Position numbers and translations under genes: made by a program. A model generated the notes under the pieces. That model did not search any database. It saw nothing but the letters and a program-made list of their open reading frames with translations, and was not told the origin of the DNA. DNA of 64,000 nt from Verrucomicrobiales bacterium. GTDB taxonomy: Bacteria; Verrucomicrobiota; Verrucomicrobiia; Verrucomicrobiales; DEV007. The stretch covers positions 124,001-188,000 of the forward strand of contig JARGPI010000003.1 in assembly GCA_029213005.1 (NCBI GenBank), read 5' to 3'. Below are positions 29,101 through 38,108 of the stretch, piece by piece. Position 1 is the first letter of the stretch. Every line of letters starts with the position of its first letter.

Positions 29101-30009
29101 GAACCGGTTGATAGCCCGCTCGACCGCTTCGGCATCCGGGAGTCGTTCTTCGCGATTTTTGGCCAGTAGTTTGTGGAGTAACTGGGTAAAAGCGGGGGAA
29201 AGATCAAGAGCGCGCATCGTTTCACTCTCGATGTGGGGGATCTCGTCAGTGTGGCGCTGGCTGGCCGCTTTGAAATCGATCTTCTGATTTTCGCTTTCTC
29301 TGAACGGGTTCTCTCCGCAGACCAGAAACCACATCGACATTCCCAGCGAGTAGAAATCACTGCGGACATCGAGGTTTCGCTCCTGGAATTGTTCAGGACT
29401 GGCGAAAAGAACGGTGCCTCCAAATTTACCTCTTTTTACGGTGCCGTTGTCGGTAAGATGGCCGACCAGTCCGAAGTCTGCCACTTTGACGAGGGATGGG
29501 TTGCTCATCAGAGCAACATCGAGTTCCACCGCAGTCGAAAGATGTTCGTTCAGCAGCAGGTTGGAAGGCTTCAAATCGCGATGAAGGAATCCTTTGGAAT
29601 GGGTTTCTTTTAGCCCGCGAACCACCTGAAGTGCAATTTTTGCTGCCGTTCGTTCGGAAAGCCGTCCGTGCCTCGCAACAAATTCGGACAGGCTTCCGCC
29701 TTCGCAAAGTTCCATGACCAGAAACATTTCGTCGTGGTCATTGGTATCGGCCCCCAGATATTTCACCAGGTTGCCATGGTCAAGATGGCGTAGAACCCGG
29801 ATTTCACGCACAAAGCGCTTGATGCCACTGTTCGATGTGGCTGACTCCTTACGGAGAACCTTGATCGCGACCTGCTCTTCCCCGTCGTCGGTTATCGCCC
29901 GAATGGTAACGCCGAACTTGCCTTTTCCCAGAATATCGACATCACCATTGCGGTCGCATACCGTTTGGTACGCGTTGTAGCGATCCCTAATTTCCGGCTC
30001 AGACATCAT
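26161..30009 (-). CDS. Giant Ser/Thr protein kinase with a second degenerate kinase lobe and TPR-like tail
   Basis: 1282 residues. The N-terminal Hanks kinase is complete: glycine loop LGKGKFG (28-33), Lys50 in VAIKVLRKE, HRDLKPSN (143-150, Asp145), DFG at 178-180 and APE-like SPEQF. At about residues 335-510 a second region has the rhythm of a kinase fold (FYDINRDISELRKGATTLRAI, later FNRGTVSAESVFVV) but no catalytic residues. A transmembrane helix at about 710-730 (GGLILFMALPVSISLILF) places the kinase in the cytoplasm and a long helical, TPR/Sel1-like tail outside. Probable role: signal transduction across the inner membrane. It is divergent from the type I secretion locus with 170 bp between. 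Confidence 0.85.
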   Translation of the reverse strand: MMSEPEIRDRYNAYQTVCDRNGDVDILGKGKFGVTIRAITDDGEEQVAIKVLRKESATSNSGIKRFVREIRVLRHLDHGNLVKYLGADTNDHDEMFLVMELCEGGSLSEFVARHGRLSERTAAKIALQVVRGLKETHSKGFLHRDLKPSNLLLNEHLSTAVELDVALMSNPSLVKVADFGLVGHLTDNGTVKRGKFGGTVLFASPEQFQERNLDVRSDFYSLGMSMWFLVCGENPFRESENQKIDFKAASQRHTDEIPHIESETMRALDLSPAFTQLLHKLLAKNREERLPDAEAVERAINRFLNQTSRNIEPLDEAVDPLQDSTVSEAWGKGQVEDFYDINRDISELRKGATTLRAIESDTGEEFMLTLWNGEQDPMDAAERSLGRYLYALRRFSQRQDENSSLVPIKSVRRTESQWCVAEPVIKGFPLSSYFKEDLHGDFDEVIQVLTPIAETIEAMAMAGFNRGTVSAESVFVVPKFEDDFYFVQGQWCDESMSSWPEWKPMFSGISTPPKFDSVRSGSDVSLLSSIDSTNISEFESLLTNTEIFPTITLTETNSLEETTLIDLKGSTLEMSSGSKTELLTTTGLNYVTKDKIDQSGDLFLFRNFCRLVFRLFAGRDAATAASWAPGAYVPTGNLSKASNELLRSHIAGEGEIESATEFLGRILRYERKTSRTKEMVYTTSSPLEETAAPVEETKKSIFAPGLSDFLSLGGLILFMALPVSISLILFKNSGTSNSSPPEIPAIASSPQSADRSGPDDSPSLPLDLDNIPPDDTMQNWQAAHDTSATREQRIQFLANAARGFELKGERERARMTYLELVGVIGQDFPALQSRYLAEADKMSPLGIPQWTFIYENTDSEALREQYQRRTIASLSGTEPEEAFARLMELAEETDKPREKIHFWSRGTSLPNVPREKLRSAYEKMAKAGGFEEKTKLYDFLRANTTFQQDAIAAGKDIYLNSEARLLPERIKVARELWERYHVPEALKWLADNHPEGIAKQKLRWEYYRETELPEYADAAKILSTHPQLSEKEKARYAWMHFETLPLSERDSNEAKALLTQAIESRINEAVVYRDRSRQIEASRKAAETAKQAAIEAVAAAKRIDIGLKEIVAQKIERDGKLDVQAYEEKMARFAKLLEEVENSGNADRLPGQRSTIFWKRFITWEEATGLKSRHTPYAGRSDITTLIAPDAFNDLSTAATLGNQDAKARLASILAGANPVKPPEKNVEKAAQLAGEVYQSGGIGRTEAKLVLRHLLRGSDDMQVKASAVLRSMKIDSDQIWN

Positions 30010-30179
30010 TCAACAGAAAATATTCCCTGAAAAGATACGATAAATATCATTAATTGGAACTGAAATTGAGACGCTTCAAGCGCGGTTACATTAATGGTAG
30101 ACAAATTCCGCGATATGCTTAGAATCGCTTCGGCGTTCCCTCAATTGATGTTATATTAACCCGATATTCGCTACCTGAC

Positions 30180-31472
30180 ATGGGATTACTGCACACGCGG
30201 CACACTTTTTTAAACCTTCTGATTCTCCTATCGGCACTGGGCCTTTCCGCGCATGGGCAGACATTGAGAGACGCTATCGAGAAGGGAATCTGTCACAGTC
30301 CGGCCGTTAAAAAAGCAGTGGCAACCGCAACCAAAAGTCTTCACGAAATTTCAGAAGTACGGGCGGACCGGAGACCGCAGCTTTTTCTGGATTCCAGTGC
30401 GGGAGCCGCTTTTCGGGACCGCTCAATCGACGGTCTGGCGACTTCCAATGGTGATACCTTGCTGAGTCGTGAAGTCAGGTTCAGTGTCCGGCAGATTTTG
30501 TTTGATTTTGGAACAACTCAGATGCTGGGCGAATCGGCGGAGTTGCGAAATCAATTCCAGAACCTGCTGATTTGCGATGTCAAAGAACGGCAGGCCAGAT
30601 TAATCGCAGAGACTTATCTGGAAGTGTACCGCTACCGGCTGCAATCAAACGCCGTGCGCCGCCATCTCGGTCATCTCGATGTGATTCTGAGCGATGCGAA
30701 GACTCTCGAAGATGTGCACGGAAAAGAGGAGTCAGTTATCCTCGAAGGTCGATTGATTTCAACCAGAGGTAAGCTGGCGGAAATCGTGGCCCGACTCAAA
30801 GGGCTCGATAATCGTTTCAAACTGCTTACGACAATGGAATCGACGGGATCGATGCAACTGACCAAGATGCCGACCAGTATTTGTGATCATGTCAAATTTG
30901 AAGAAAGTCCGCGGGTAAGAGCGGCCGATTTGGCCATTCAAGTGTCTCAGGCAAATCTCGCTGCTGCCCGGAAAGACAAGCTCCCCAAGATCTATTTTGA
31001 AGGCCGTTCCGGTATCGGTGAGAACGTCAGCGGAATCAATGGATCGGACGATGAATGGAGTGCTTTATTAACTTTTCGGTGGAGTCCTTACGATGGTGGC
31101 AGAAAAAATGCTGTTATCGCGCAAAATATGGCAGAATTAGATAAGGATGCCGCCTCCAAAGATGATGTTTTGCTATCGATAAAGGATACCGTGGGTCTAG
31201 CTCAAGCCGAATTAAACGGTGCAATCGAGCGACGGGCAGAGTTGGTTCGAGCTTTGCGAAAGATGAACGAAGGTATTAGTCTTTACAGCGAAAAAATTGA
31301 TGGTGGCGGAAAAGGAGTCAATCTTCTGGGATTGGCAAACGCCCGCAGAGAGGCGTTGACTGTGGAGCTGGATTCCATCGATGCTTTGGTTGACAGTTAT
31401 GTCGCTGCAGTGCGAGGCCTCGAAGCGGCCGGGGGGCTCCAATGCTACCTGAAAATATCTTCTGAGTCCTAA
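30180..31472 (+). CDS. TolC-family outer-membrane channel of the type I secretion system
   Basis: A 430-residue outer-membrane factor. The signal peptide runs through residues 9-27 (FLNLLILLSALGLSAHGQ). The duplicated helical-hairpin pattern is visible: QTLRDAIEKGICHSPAVKKA begins the first half, and SPRVRAADLAIQVSQANLAAARKDKLPKIYFEGR the second. It is the first gene of the locus, followed by the substrate, ABC transporter and HlyD genes on the same strand. It therefore most likely forms the outer-membrane exit of that exporter rather than a drug pump. ATG 30180 follows a 170-bp divergent promoter region. Confidence 0.88.
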   Translation: MGLLHTRHTFLNLLILLSALGLSAHGQTLRDAIEKGICHSPAVKKAVATATKSLHEISEVRADRRPQLFLDSSAGAAFRDRSIDGLATSNGDTLLSREVRFSVRQILFDFGTTQMLGESAELRNQFQNLLICDVKERQARLIAETYLEVYRYRLQSNAVRRHLGHLDVILSDAKTLEDVHGKEESVILEGRLISTRGKLAEIVARLKGLDNRFKLLTTMESTGSMQLTKMPTSICDHVKFEESPRVRAADLAIQVSQANLAAARKDKLPKIYFEGRSGIGENVSGINGSDDEWSALLTFRWSPYDGGRKNAVIAQNMAELDKDAASKDDVLLSIKDTVGLAQAELNGAIERRAELVRALRKMNEGISLYSEKIDGGGKGVNLLGLANARREALTVELDSIDALVDSYVAAVRGLEAAGGLQCYLKISSES

Positions 31473-31528
31473 AGGCGCTTTCCTTAGGGTTTGAACTGGT
31501 TTCGATTCGCTTTATACTGTTTTCAGTT

Positions 31529-33724
31529 ATGCCTGAGATTCGAGTTATCAAAAAAGGTGAGTCCAAGTTAAGCACTGAGAGTTTTGACAGTGGTGAGATT
31601 TGGTCCAAAGAAAAGATTCTCAGCTTCGACAAAATTTTTCTCCCGGAGACCGGGCAGGAGAATCAGGAAGGTCTATTTCCGAATGACGCTCTGCCGGGAG
31701 CAAATCCGGTGGCGCCGCAGGGGCAGGAGCCTGATGTTGAGATCAGTGTAACTTATGTTGGCGAGTCCCGAATTCTGAAGTTTCAGGATGGCACGGAACT
31801 GGGATTGGATGCCTACGATTCAATTCCGCAGAATGACCGGCCGGTATTTATGCCCGAGGGCTATGGCGGCCTTCCCGGGATGATCCAGTTTATTGAGCGG
31901 GGATCAGACGAGGTTGAACAACTCGTCATCAATCAGGACCTGGTCTGGGATATCGACAAAGTTCGCAGCATCGAAACGATTCGCCGCTCGGATGCCCGGA
32001 CTTTCGAAATGCAGGTTGGTGACGATCTGGTTTTCGGTTTTGGGGAATACACCCTCACTTTAAAAGGCTTCTTCAAATTGAAGCCGGAAGAGCGCCCTCA
32101 GATTGTAGAGTTAGGACTTTTTGTTCCACTTCCCCCGGTTAAAGACCTCAAAGATGTCATCAACGACGCTGCCGAATCGGAAACCGATCAGTATGAAGCG
32201 ACGGAAAATGATTTTGAGTATTCCACGATTGATATCGTGGACGTGGATCTGGGAACCAAAAGCGCGTCGCTCAGTAGCGGGGGAATCAGCAGTAGCACTG
32301 TAGCGTTTCTCGATAATACACTGGGTCCGTCTGGAGGCGGCGGCATCATAGGCGATGGCGGCATCGGTGGTGATGGCGGCATCGGTGGCGGAATCATAGA
32401 CAATGGCGGTATCACCGGCGGCGGAGGCATTGATGTTGGCGATGTCGGTGGTGCAGTTGGAACCGTTCTTGGAACTGTCGGAGGGGTTCTCGGGACGATA
32501 GGTGGAGGTGTCGTCGATGGTCTCGGTAGTTTGATCGATGACCCTTTTGGACTGGGCGATACCGTTGGTGATGTCCTCGGTGGAGTAGGCGATGTCCTCG
32601 GAGGAGTAGGCGGAATCGTTGACGATGTGATCGATTTGGTTCCGATAATCGCAAATATCACAGCTCCGGTTTCAGCGTTGTCTGAGAGCGGTGTTTTACT
32701 TCCCAGTTCTGCCAATATTTCGGTCTCACTGTCTCAGGTCAACAATACGGGTGCTCCCATTCAGCTTAGTTATTCGGTGGGGGGAACTGCGAATTCGGGC
32801 TCGGATTTTACCGCTTTGTCCGGAAGTGTCACGATTCCCAATGGCGCTCAAACGGCAACGATTGTTCTTTCGGCAATCAATGATGCTGCGTTGGAATTGG
32901 TGCCGGAAACGGTGATCATCACATTGACGGGAAGCTCAAGTCCCAACGTGACGATAGGACAGGCTTTGGCTGTGGTTACGATTGTTGAACCGGTGATCGT
33001 GGATCTTGATGGCGATGGAATTGAATTGGCTGAGTCGCTCGTCGGTTTTGATATCGATAACGATGGCGAGCTTGAGCAAATGGTCTGGGCCGGAAAAGAC
33101 GATGGTTTTCTGGTTTACGACGAAAATGGTAACGGCCTGATCGACCAGAGGTCGGAAATTGCTTTTACCGAGCACGCTCCAGAGGCGAAAACGGACCTCG
33201 AAGCCATTAGGATCGCATTCGATACGGATAATGACGGCGTCCTGACGGAGAATGACGAGGCCTGGGGTGATTTTGGCATCTGGCAGGACGGTAATCAGGA
33301 CGGAATTACCGATGCCGGGGAATTGAAGTCGCTCACAGAGTTGGGCATTGAATCCATAGGACTGATTAGCGATGGAGTTGAAGACTCTACAAATCCGGGT
33401 GCATTGATTCATGGCGAATCTCTTCTGACTTATGTGGATGGCGCGACGACAGCCGTTGGAGATGTCTCGCTTCGGGCTTTTGATTTGATCGATGTTTCGG
33501 AGATCCTGTCTTCAGACGGTGATGTGGACCTCGGTGAAGAGGCTGAAGTGCAGGCGGGGCTTGAGAATCAAGTCGAAGAAGCCGCTTCCGCAGCTCCAGA
33601 GGCAGCAGATTCGGCGGGTGGCGATTCCCCGGTGGCTTCAAATGTGATCGTAATTGACCCTCAGATCGTCGATGATCAATCCGTAATAGAGATCGAAACC
33701 CCGGTTGCTGTTGTGGTCCTTTAG
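31529..33724 (+). CDS. Glycine-rich, Calx-beta, calcium-binding type I secretion substrate
   Basis: 731 residues without an N-terminal signal peptide, as expected for type I secretion. Residues 1-215 form a beta-rich region that may be a LapA-like retention or anchoring part. Residues 264-364 are very Gly-rich. A Calx-beta domain spans about 379-487. Next comes a calcium-binding block found in many type I substrates: DLDGDG (492-497), DIDNDG (508-513), DENGNG (531-536), DTDNDG (565-570), DGNQDG (587-592). The last 60 residues are acidic and end in hydrophobic VAVVVL, a plausible C-terminal secretion signal. Its place between TolC and ABC genes makes it the system's own cargo. It may be an adhesin or surface protein; no enzymatic domain is seen. 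Confidence 0.78.
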   Translation: MPEIRVIKKGESKLSTESFDSGEIWSKEKILSFDKIFLPETGQENQEGLFPNDALPGANPVAPQGQEPDVEISVTYVGESRILKFQDGTELGLDAYDSIPQNDRPVFMPEGYGGLPGMIQFIERGSDEVEQLVINQDLVWDIDKVRSIETIRRSDARTFEMQVGDDLVFGFGEYTLTLKGFFKLKPEERPQIVELGLFVPLPPVKDLKDVINDAAESETDQYEATENDFEYSTIDIVDVDLGTKSASLSSGGISSSTVAFLDNTLGPSGGGGIIGDGGIGGDGGIGGGIIDNGGITGGGGIDVGDVGGAVGTVLGTVGGVLGTIGGGVVDGLGSLIDDPFGLGDTVGDVLGGVGDVLGGVGGIVDDVIDLVPIIANITAPVSALSESGVLLPSSANISVSLSQVNNTGAPIQLSYSVGGTANSGSDFTALSGSVTIPNGAQTATIVLSAINDAALELVPETVIITLTGSSSPNVTIGQALAVVTIVEPVIVDLDGDGIELAESLVGFDIDNDGELEQMVWAGKDDGFLVYDENGNGLIDQRSEIAFTEHAPEAKTDLEAIRIAFDTDNDGVLTENDEAWGDFGIWQDGNQDGITDAGELKSLTELGIESIGLISDGVEDSTNPGALIHGESLLTYVDGATTAVGDVSLRAFDLIDVSEILSSDGDVDLGEEAEVQAGLENQVEEAASAAPEAADSAGGDSPVASNVIVIDPQIVDDQSVIEIETPVAVVVL
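32335..32611 (+). repeat. Glycine-coding short tandem repeats in the secreted protein
   Basis: Imperfect 9-18 bp units around GGCGGCATCGGTGGTGAT run from about 32335 to 32430. A 21-bp unit (GATGTCCTCGGTGGAGTAG plus GC) is repeated once with one mismatch at 32570-32590 and 32591-32611. These repeats encode the Gly-rich segment and are a likely place for length variation between strains. Confidence 0.8.
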
Positions 33725-33775
33725 GTGACTGTTGGCCTCCGGGTCGTGCCGACATAGTTTCCGAAAGCCTGCCCT

Positions 33776-35908
33776 TTGAATATTTCAGAAGAAAATTGGA
33801 AACGAATTTCGCGGGCTTTGACCTCGTGGTTCGAGGTGCCACTGAAAGATGAGATGCCGGAAATCTGGTCCGGTCCGATCCGGCTCAGCACTTTATCCAC
33901 TCAATTCCAATTCTGGAATTTGCGTTCCAGAGTGGTCGATGGCGACCCTTTTTCGATAACCAAAACCGGCACCCCGGTGATTGGTTTTTTGCAGACTCCA
34001 CAGGATTCTTCAGCCGGAATGGTGTTGATTCTCCCGCCGTCAAAAGGTGAGAAAAAATGGAAGGTGCTGTCAGGTTCCGGTGGGGAGCAGGTGTTTCACA
34101 GCCTCCGTGAGATTCAGAAGGTCTTTAAAGATCAGGAATGGGTGGGGCAAAGCATCGTGTTAAGTTCAATCTCCGGTTCCGGGGAAAGTGACGAGGGTGA
34201 TAAGGTCACGGGTAACTGGTTTTGGTCGGCAATCTGGAAAAATCGCGCAGACTTTTTCCCGATTCTGCCCGCTTCGATTCTGATCAACCTTTTCGCGATC
34301 GCAATGCCTCTGTTCATCATGAACGTATATGACCGCGTGGTTCCTAACGAAGCACTCAGTACACTTTGGGTTTTGACTAGCGGGGTATGTGTAGTGTTTG
34401 GTTTCGAGTTTTTGTTACGTTTGGTGAGGGGCGCTTTTGTTGATGCAGCCGGGAAGGGTGCTGACCGGATTCTGTCTCGAAAGGTTTTCAATCAGTTAGT
34501 AAATATCGAATTGTCATCCCGGCCACCATCCGCAGGAAATCTGGCCGGGCAGGCGAGAGGTTACGAATCGGTCCGCGAATTTTTATCATCGCTGACGCTG
34601 ATCGGTCTGATCGATTTTCCCTTTGCTCTACTGATGTTCTTTATTGTGTTTGTGGTAGGCGGTGTGATTGGATGGGTTCCGTTTCTTGCTACCGGAGTGA
34701 TTCTGATTTGTTTGCTTTTGATTCAACCCTTTCTGGCGAAGTTTTCCGGTATTTCTCATCGGGACAGGCTCAACCGACAGTCGTTGTTGACCGAGACGGC
34801 CAATGGGCTCGAAAGTATCAAAGCGGTCAACGCGGGGAGCAGTCTGGAGTTTCGAATGGAATCTCTAGTTGAGGAGTCCGCAGATAACGTCCTGAAACAG
34901 CGGCGTCTGACTCAACTGGGCGCTGCCTTCACGGCGCTGTGTACGCATCTCACGACGATCGCCGTTATCGTTCTGGGGACACTTCAAATCAGTCGCGGCG
35001 AGCTTTCCATGGGAGGATTGATTGCCTGTGTGATGATCGTGAGTCGGGGGATGGCACCTCTGGGACAGGTATCGCAGCTTCTTCTCCGGCTTCAAGGGGT
35101 TCGAGCCTCTTTATCCGGTTTACAAGATGTGATGGTCCTGAAGCGGGAAAATGAAATAGGTAAGCTCACACCACGTCTCGAATGTCCGGAAATTAAATTT
35201 GTTCAGGCGGAGTTTCAATATCCGGCCCAGCCAATAGCGGCGCTCTCCGGGGTGAACCTTAGAATTCTACCCGGAGAACGGGTTGGGTTGATTGGTCGAG
35301 CCGGGTCGGGCAAAACCACTTTACTACGCCTTATCAATCGACAGTTGATCTGCACCAGCGGATTGGTGCTTTTTGATGGCGTGGATGCTTCCCAAATTTC
35401 GCCCGGATCGATCCGGCGGACCTGTGGGTATTTGCCTCAGGACGGGACCTTGTTTGTCGGCAGCGTTCGCGAAAATATTGCTCTGGGATCTACTATCTAT
35501 TCAGATAGTGAAATTATAGAAGCGGCTACTGCTGCGGGAGTGATGTCGTGGGCAAACCGACATCCTCTCGGTTTGGATATGGAAGTGGGTGAGCGGGGAG
35601 TGCTGTTGTCCGGTGGGCAGAAACAGACGGTGATGATTGCCCGTCTGTTGTTGCGAAAACCGCGTATCCTATTGTTGGATGAACCAACCAATTCGCTGGA
35701 CCTCGGGGCTGAAAACCGGTTTCGGGAGTCGGTGGCTGGAATCATGGCCGCTGGTCCATTACATAGTTTGGTTCTGGCGACTCACAAACTGTCGTTACTT
35801 AAGATGGTTGATCGCGTAGTGGTGTTGGAAGGCGGGCAGGTCCTGTTGGACGGCCCTAGAAATGAGGTGCTGGCGGCCTTGAAAAAGATTGAGACTAAGC
35901 AGGAATGA
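33776..35908 (+). CDS. Type I secretion ABC transporter (LapB/RTX-type, peptidase-dead N-terminal domain)
   Basis: 710 residues. The N-terminal 150 residues correspond to the C39-like domain of RTX exporters but show no catalytic Cys, so they should bind cargo rather than cut it. Six transmembrane helices follow (PASILINLFAIAMPLFIMNVYDRVVPNEA is the classic first one). The nucleotide-binding domain has Walker A GRAGSGKT (507-514), signature LSGGQKQ and Walker B RILLLDEP. The start is TTG 33776; no ATG precedes the conserved part. Its stop overlaps the HlyD ATG (ATGA), so the two subunits are co-translated. It powers export of the protein encoded upstream. Confidence 0.9.
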   Translation: MNISEENWKRISRALTSWFEVPLKDEMPEIWSGPIRLSTLSTQFQFWNLRSRVVDGDPFSITKTGTPVIGFLQTPQDSSAGMVLILPPSKGEKKWKVLSGSGGEQVFHSLREIQKVFKDQEWVGQSIVLSSISGSGESDEGDKVTGNWFWSAIWKNRADFFPILPASILINLFAIAMPLFIMNVYDRVVPNEALSTLWVLTSGVCVVFGFEFLLRLVRGAFVDAAGKGADRILSRKVFNQLVNIELSSRPPSAGNLAGQARGYESVREFLSSLTLIGLIDFPFALLMFFIVFVVGGVIGWVPFLATGVILICLLLIQPFLAKFSGISHRDRLNRQSLLTETANGLESIKAVNAGSSLEFRMESLVEESADNVLKQRRLTQLGAAFTALCTHLTTIAVIVLGTLQISRGELSMGGLIACVMIVSRGMAPLGQVSQLLLRLQGVRASLSGLQDVMVLKRENEIGKLTPRLECPEIKFVQAEFQYPAQPIAALSGVNLRILPGERVGLIGRAGSGKTTLLRLINRQLICTSGLVLFDGVDASQISPGSIRRTCGYLPQDGTLFVGSVRENIALGSTIYSDSEIIEAATAAGVMSWANRHPLGLDMEVGERGVLLSGGQKQTVMIARLLLRKPRILLLDEPTNSLDLGAENRFRESVAGIMAAGPLHSLVLATHKLSLLKMVDRVVVLEGGQVLLDGPRNEVLAALKKIETKQE

Positions 35909-37140
35909 AACCGGAAGACTCCCTATTCAGTGACCTTGCTCAGGCTGTGGAATCAAAAGGGCGGGATGAGCACGAGCTGAAAGTGCAGGAAGGACAGCCT
36001 TTCAATTTAAGGCTGTGGTGTTTTGTAATCCTGCTACTCGCGATGTCGGGTGGAGCCATCTTCTGGGCGTCGCGGGCCGAGGTGGAGACCGTAGTTCGAG
36101 GGCCCGGTCAGGTCATTCCCGGCTCTTCCAAGCAGATTGTTCAGAGTCTTGAGGGCGGAATCATCAAAGCCATTCCAGTGGTCGAGGGACAGAAAGTTAC
36201 GGCCGGAGATGTTATTCTGGAACTGGATGACAAACGATATACGGCATTTCATGAGGGCAACGTAGCAACGAGAAACGCGTTGCTGGCGAGGCTCGCCCGG
36301 CTGAGAGCGGAGATCGATGGAGACGAAGTGATCAATTTTCCCGTCGAAATAACGGATCCTTCTGTAAAAAAAGCGGAAGAGGATTTATTTAACGGGCGCC
36401 GGACGGATCACCTGACTAAACTGAGTTTTAAAAAGCGCCTCCACGCCAAAGAAATTGAACGTTTTAGTGCCTCTCAGGCTGCTTTCCGAAGCGGTGCTTT
36501 GCCGAAGACGGAAAGAATCGCCAGGGAAGCGCAAATCCTCGAATTGGAAGAGGAAGTGAGGACTCTGGAGACTTCGTTCCGGCGCGAAGCTCTTGAAAAT
36601 TACGATACCGCCCGTGAGCGTTTGGCGACCTTGTTGCAGACGATGAAAGCGGATGAAGACCGGATGAATCGGACGGTGATCTATTCGCCTATCAGCGGTG
36701 TGGTGAATAATATTCTGATTTCCACGATCGGGAGGGTCGTTGGTAGTGGCGAAGCGATCATGGAAATCATACCCGAGGATGATTCGCTGATCATCGAAGC
36801 GAAAATCAAGCCGTCGGATATCGCATTCCTCTTCAATGGGCAAAAAGTGAAAGTCAACTTCACAGCGTTTGATTTCTCTATCTACGGAGGTCTCGATGGT
36901 TCTGTCCAAACGATCGGGGTCGATACGGTGATTGATGAGGTCAAAGGAGAGCCGTATTATCCGGTGAAAATCAAGACGGAAGCCAATTCACTGGGGAAAG
37001 ACCCCAAAACGGGTAAAGATCTCGATTTGGTTCCGGGCATGATTGCCGATGTCAATATTTTGACGGGAAAGCGCACGGTGCTGAATTATCTATTGAAGCC
37101 GATTAATAAAGCAGCGCAGCAAGCTCTCAAGGAACCCTGA
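35905..37140 (+). CDS. HlyD-family periplasmic adaptor of the type I secretion system
   Basis: 411 residues: a short cytoplasmic N-terminus, one transmembrane helix at about 37-55, a lipoyl half-motif (VVRGPGQVIPGSSKQIVQSLEGGIIKAI), a coiled-coil hairpin (EAQILELEEEVRTLETSFRRE), the second lipoyl half (VIYSPISGVVNNILISTIGRVV) and a C-terminal beta-barrel. This is the complete membrane fusion protein plan. It joins the ABC transporter to the TolC channel. It overlaps the genes on both sides by four bases or one base, inside the tightly coupled block 33776-38108. Confidence 0.92.
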   Translation: MKPEDSLFSDLAQAVESKGRDEHELKVQEGQPFNLRLWCFVILLLAMSGGAIFWASRAEVETVVRGPGQVIPGSSKQIVQSLEGGIIKAIPVVEGQKVTAGDVILELDDKRYTAFHEGNVATRNALLARLARLRAEIDGDEVINFPVEITDPSVKKAEEDLFNGRRTDHLTKLSFKKRLHAKEIERFSASQAAFRSGALPKTERIAREAQILELEEEVRTLETSFRREALENYDTARERLATLLQTMKADEDRMNRTVIYSPISGVVNNILISTIGRVVGSGEAIMEIIPEDDSLIIEAKIKPSDIAFLFNGQKVKVNFTAFDFSIYGGLDGSVQTIGVDTVIDEVKGEPYYPVKIKTEANSLGKDPKTGKDLDLVPGMIADVNILTGKRTVLNYLLKPINKAAQQALKEP

Positions 37141-38108
37141 TGAGACGGCTCACTTACAGCGAGTTTCAGAAAGAGCGCCTCAAGTTTGAGTCGGACGTTA
37201 CCGATTGTGACTATCTCGCCCGCTTCTGCTCGATGTTGCCGTGGCAGAGTGCTGCCTATGAGCATCTCCACGGATTTGACTTCGGGGTGCAGGAGCCGGG
37301 GGAATCGTTGATCGTTGAGCAGGACGGATGCTGGCTGGTTTTTACCGAGCGTAGCGACCATGTTTTTTTCCCTTTTGAATCAGCCTGGATGTTCGGGTGT
37401 CCTTTGATTGGTGATCCGGTCGGCGCGGTCGAGCTGCTGGAAACGGCGTGTCGGGAATATCTGGGTACTGGCTTTGGGTTTGTCATCAGTGGGGTGCTGA
37501 GAGATTCCGAATTTCACCGGGCTTTGTTGCAGCTGGCGGAGCGTTCTCTTCGTTACGAAGAATTTGCGACGACGGATTGTTTGACTGTCGATCTGTCTCA
37601 GGGGATCGATGCCTTTTTGCAACGCCGGTCGAAATCGTTCCGGAAAGGAATCCGACAGATGAAAGTAGTCGATGGACTCGAATTTGAGGATGCCTCAAAG
37701 GAGCTGCCGGAAGAGGTCTTCAGACGGATCTTTGATATCCAGGCGAGGACTTACAAAGCGAAAGAGGGTGCCGATATATTTTCCGACCATCGCTACGAAC
37801 GCTTTTATCGAAATCTCTACCAAAGGCTTTTTGATATAGATTCAATCAGAACCATTTTTGCGAAGATCGACGACCGCGACGTTGCTTATATTATGGGTGG
37901 GGTCAGTCAGGGGATCTACCGGGGCTTTCAGATGAGTTATGATAACGACTACCGGAAGTTGGCTCTCGGTAATCGCCTCCAACTGAAAAATATGTCGGAT
38001 CGCTACGATGAGGGTATCTCACTGTACGACCTGGGAATGCATTCGGAATACAAAGAACGCTGGGCGGATCACTGGGATAGCTACCGCGGGGTCTTTGTGG
38101 TTCTGTAG
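37140..38108 (+). CDS. GNAT/FemAB-like acyltransferase coupled to the type I secretion genes
   Basis: 322 residues of the Acetyltransf_6 (FemAB/BioF2-like GNAT) group. Seen are the start of the second GNAT-like half FLQRRSKSFRKGIRQMK, the substrate-pocket strand RGFQMSYDNDYRKLALGNRLQL, and the end SLYDLGMHSEYKERW, the family's Asp-x-Gly ... Tyr-Lys block. It has no signal peptide, so it acts in the cytoplasm. Its ATG overlaps the HlyD stop (TGATG), which means expression is tied to the exporter. By analogy with acyl-modified RTX toxins it may acylate the cargo before export, but it is unrelated in sequence to HlyC, and the substrate is inferred only from position. Confidence 0.78.
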   Translation: MRRLTYSEFQKERLKFESDVTDCDYLARFCSMLPWQSAAYEHLHGFDFGVQEPGESLIVEQDGCWLVFTERSDHVFFPFESAWMFGCPLIGDPVGAVELLETACREYLGTGFGFVISGVLRDSEFHRALLQLAERSLRYEEFATTDCLTVDLSQGIDAFLQRRSKSFRKGIRQMKVVDGLEFEDASKELPEEVFRRIFDIQARTYKAKEGADIFSDHRYERFYRNLYQRLFDIDSIRTIFAKIDDRDVAYIMGGVSQGIYRGFQMSYDNDYRKLALGNRLQLKNMSDRYDEGISLYDLGMHSEYKERWADHWDSYRGVFVVL

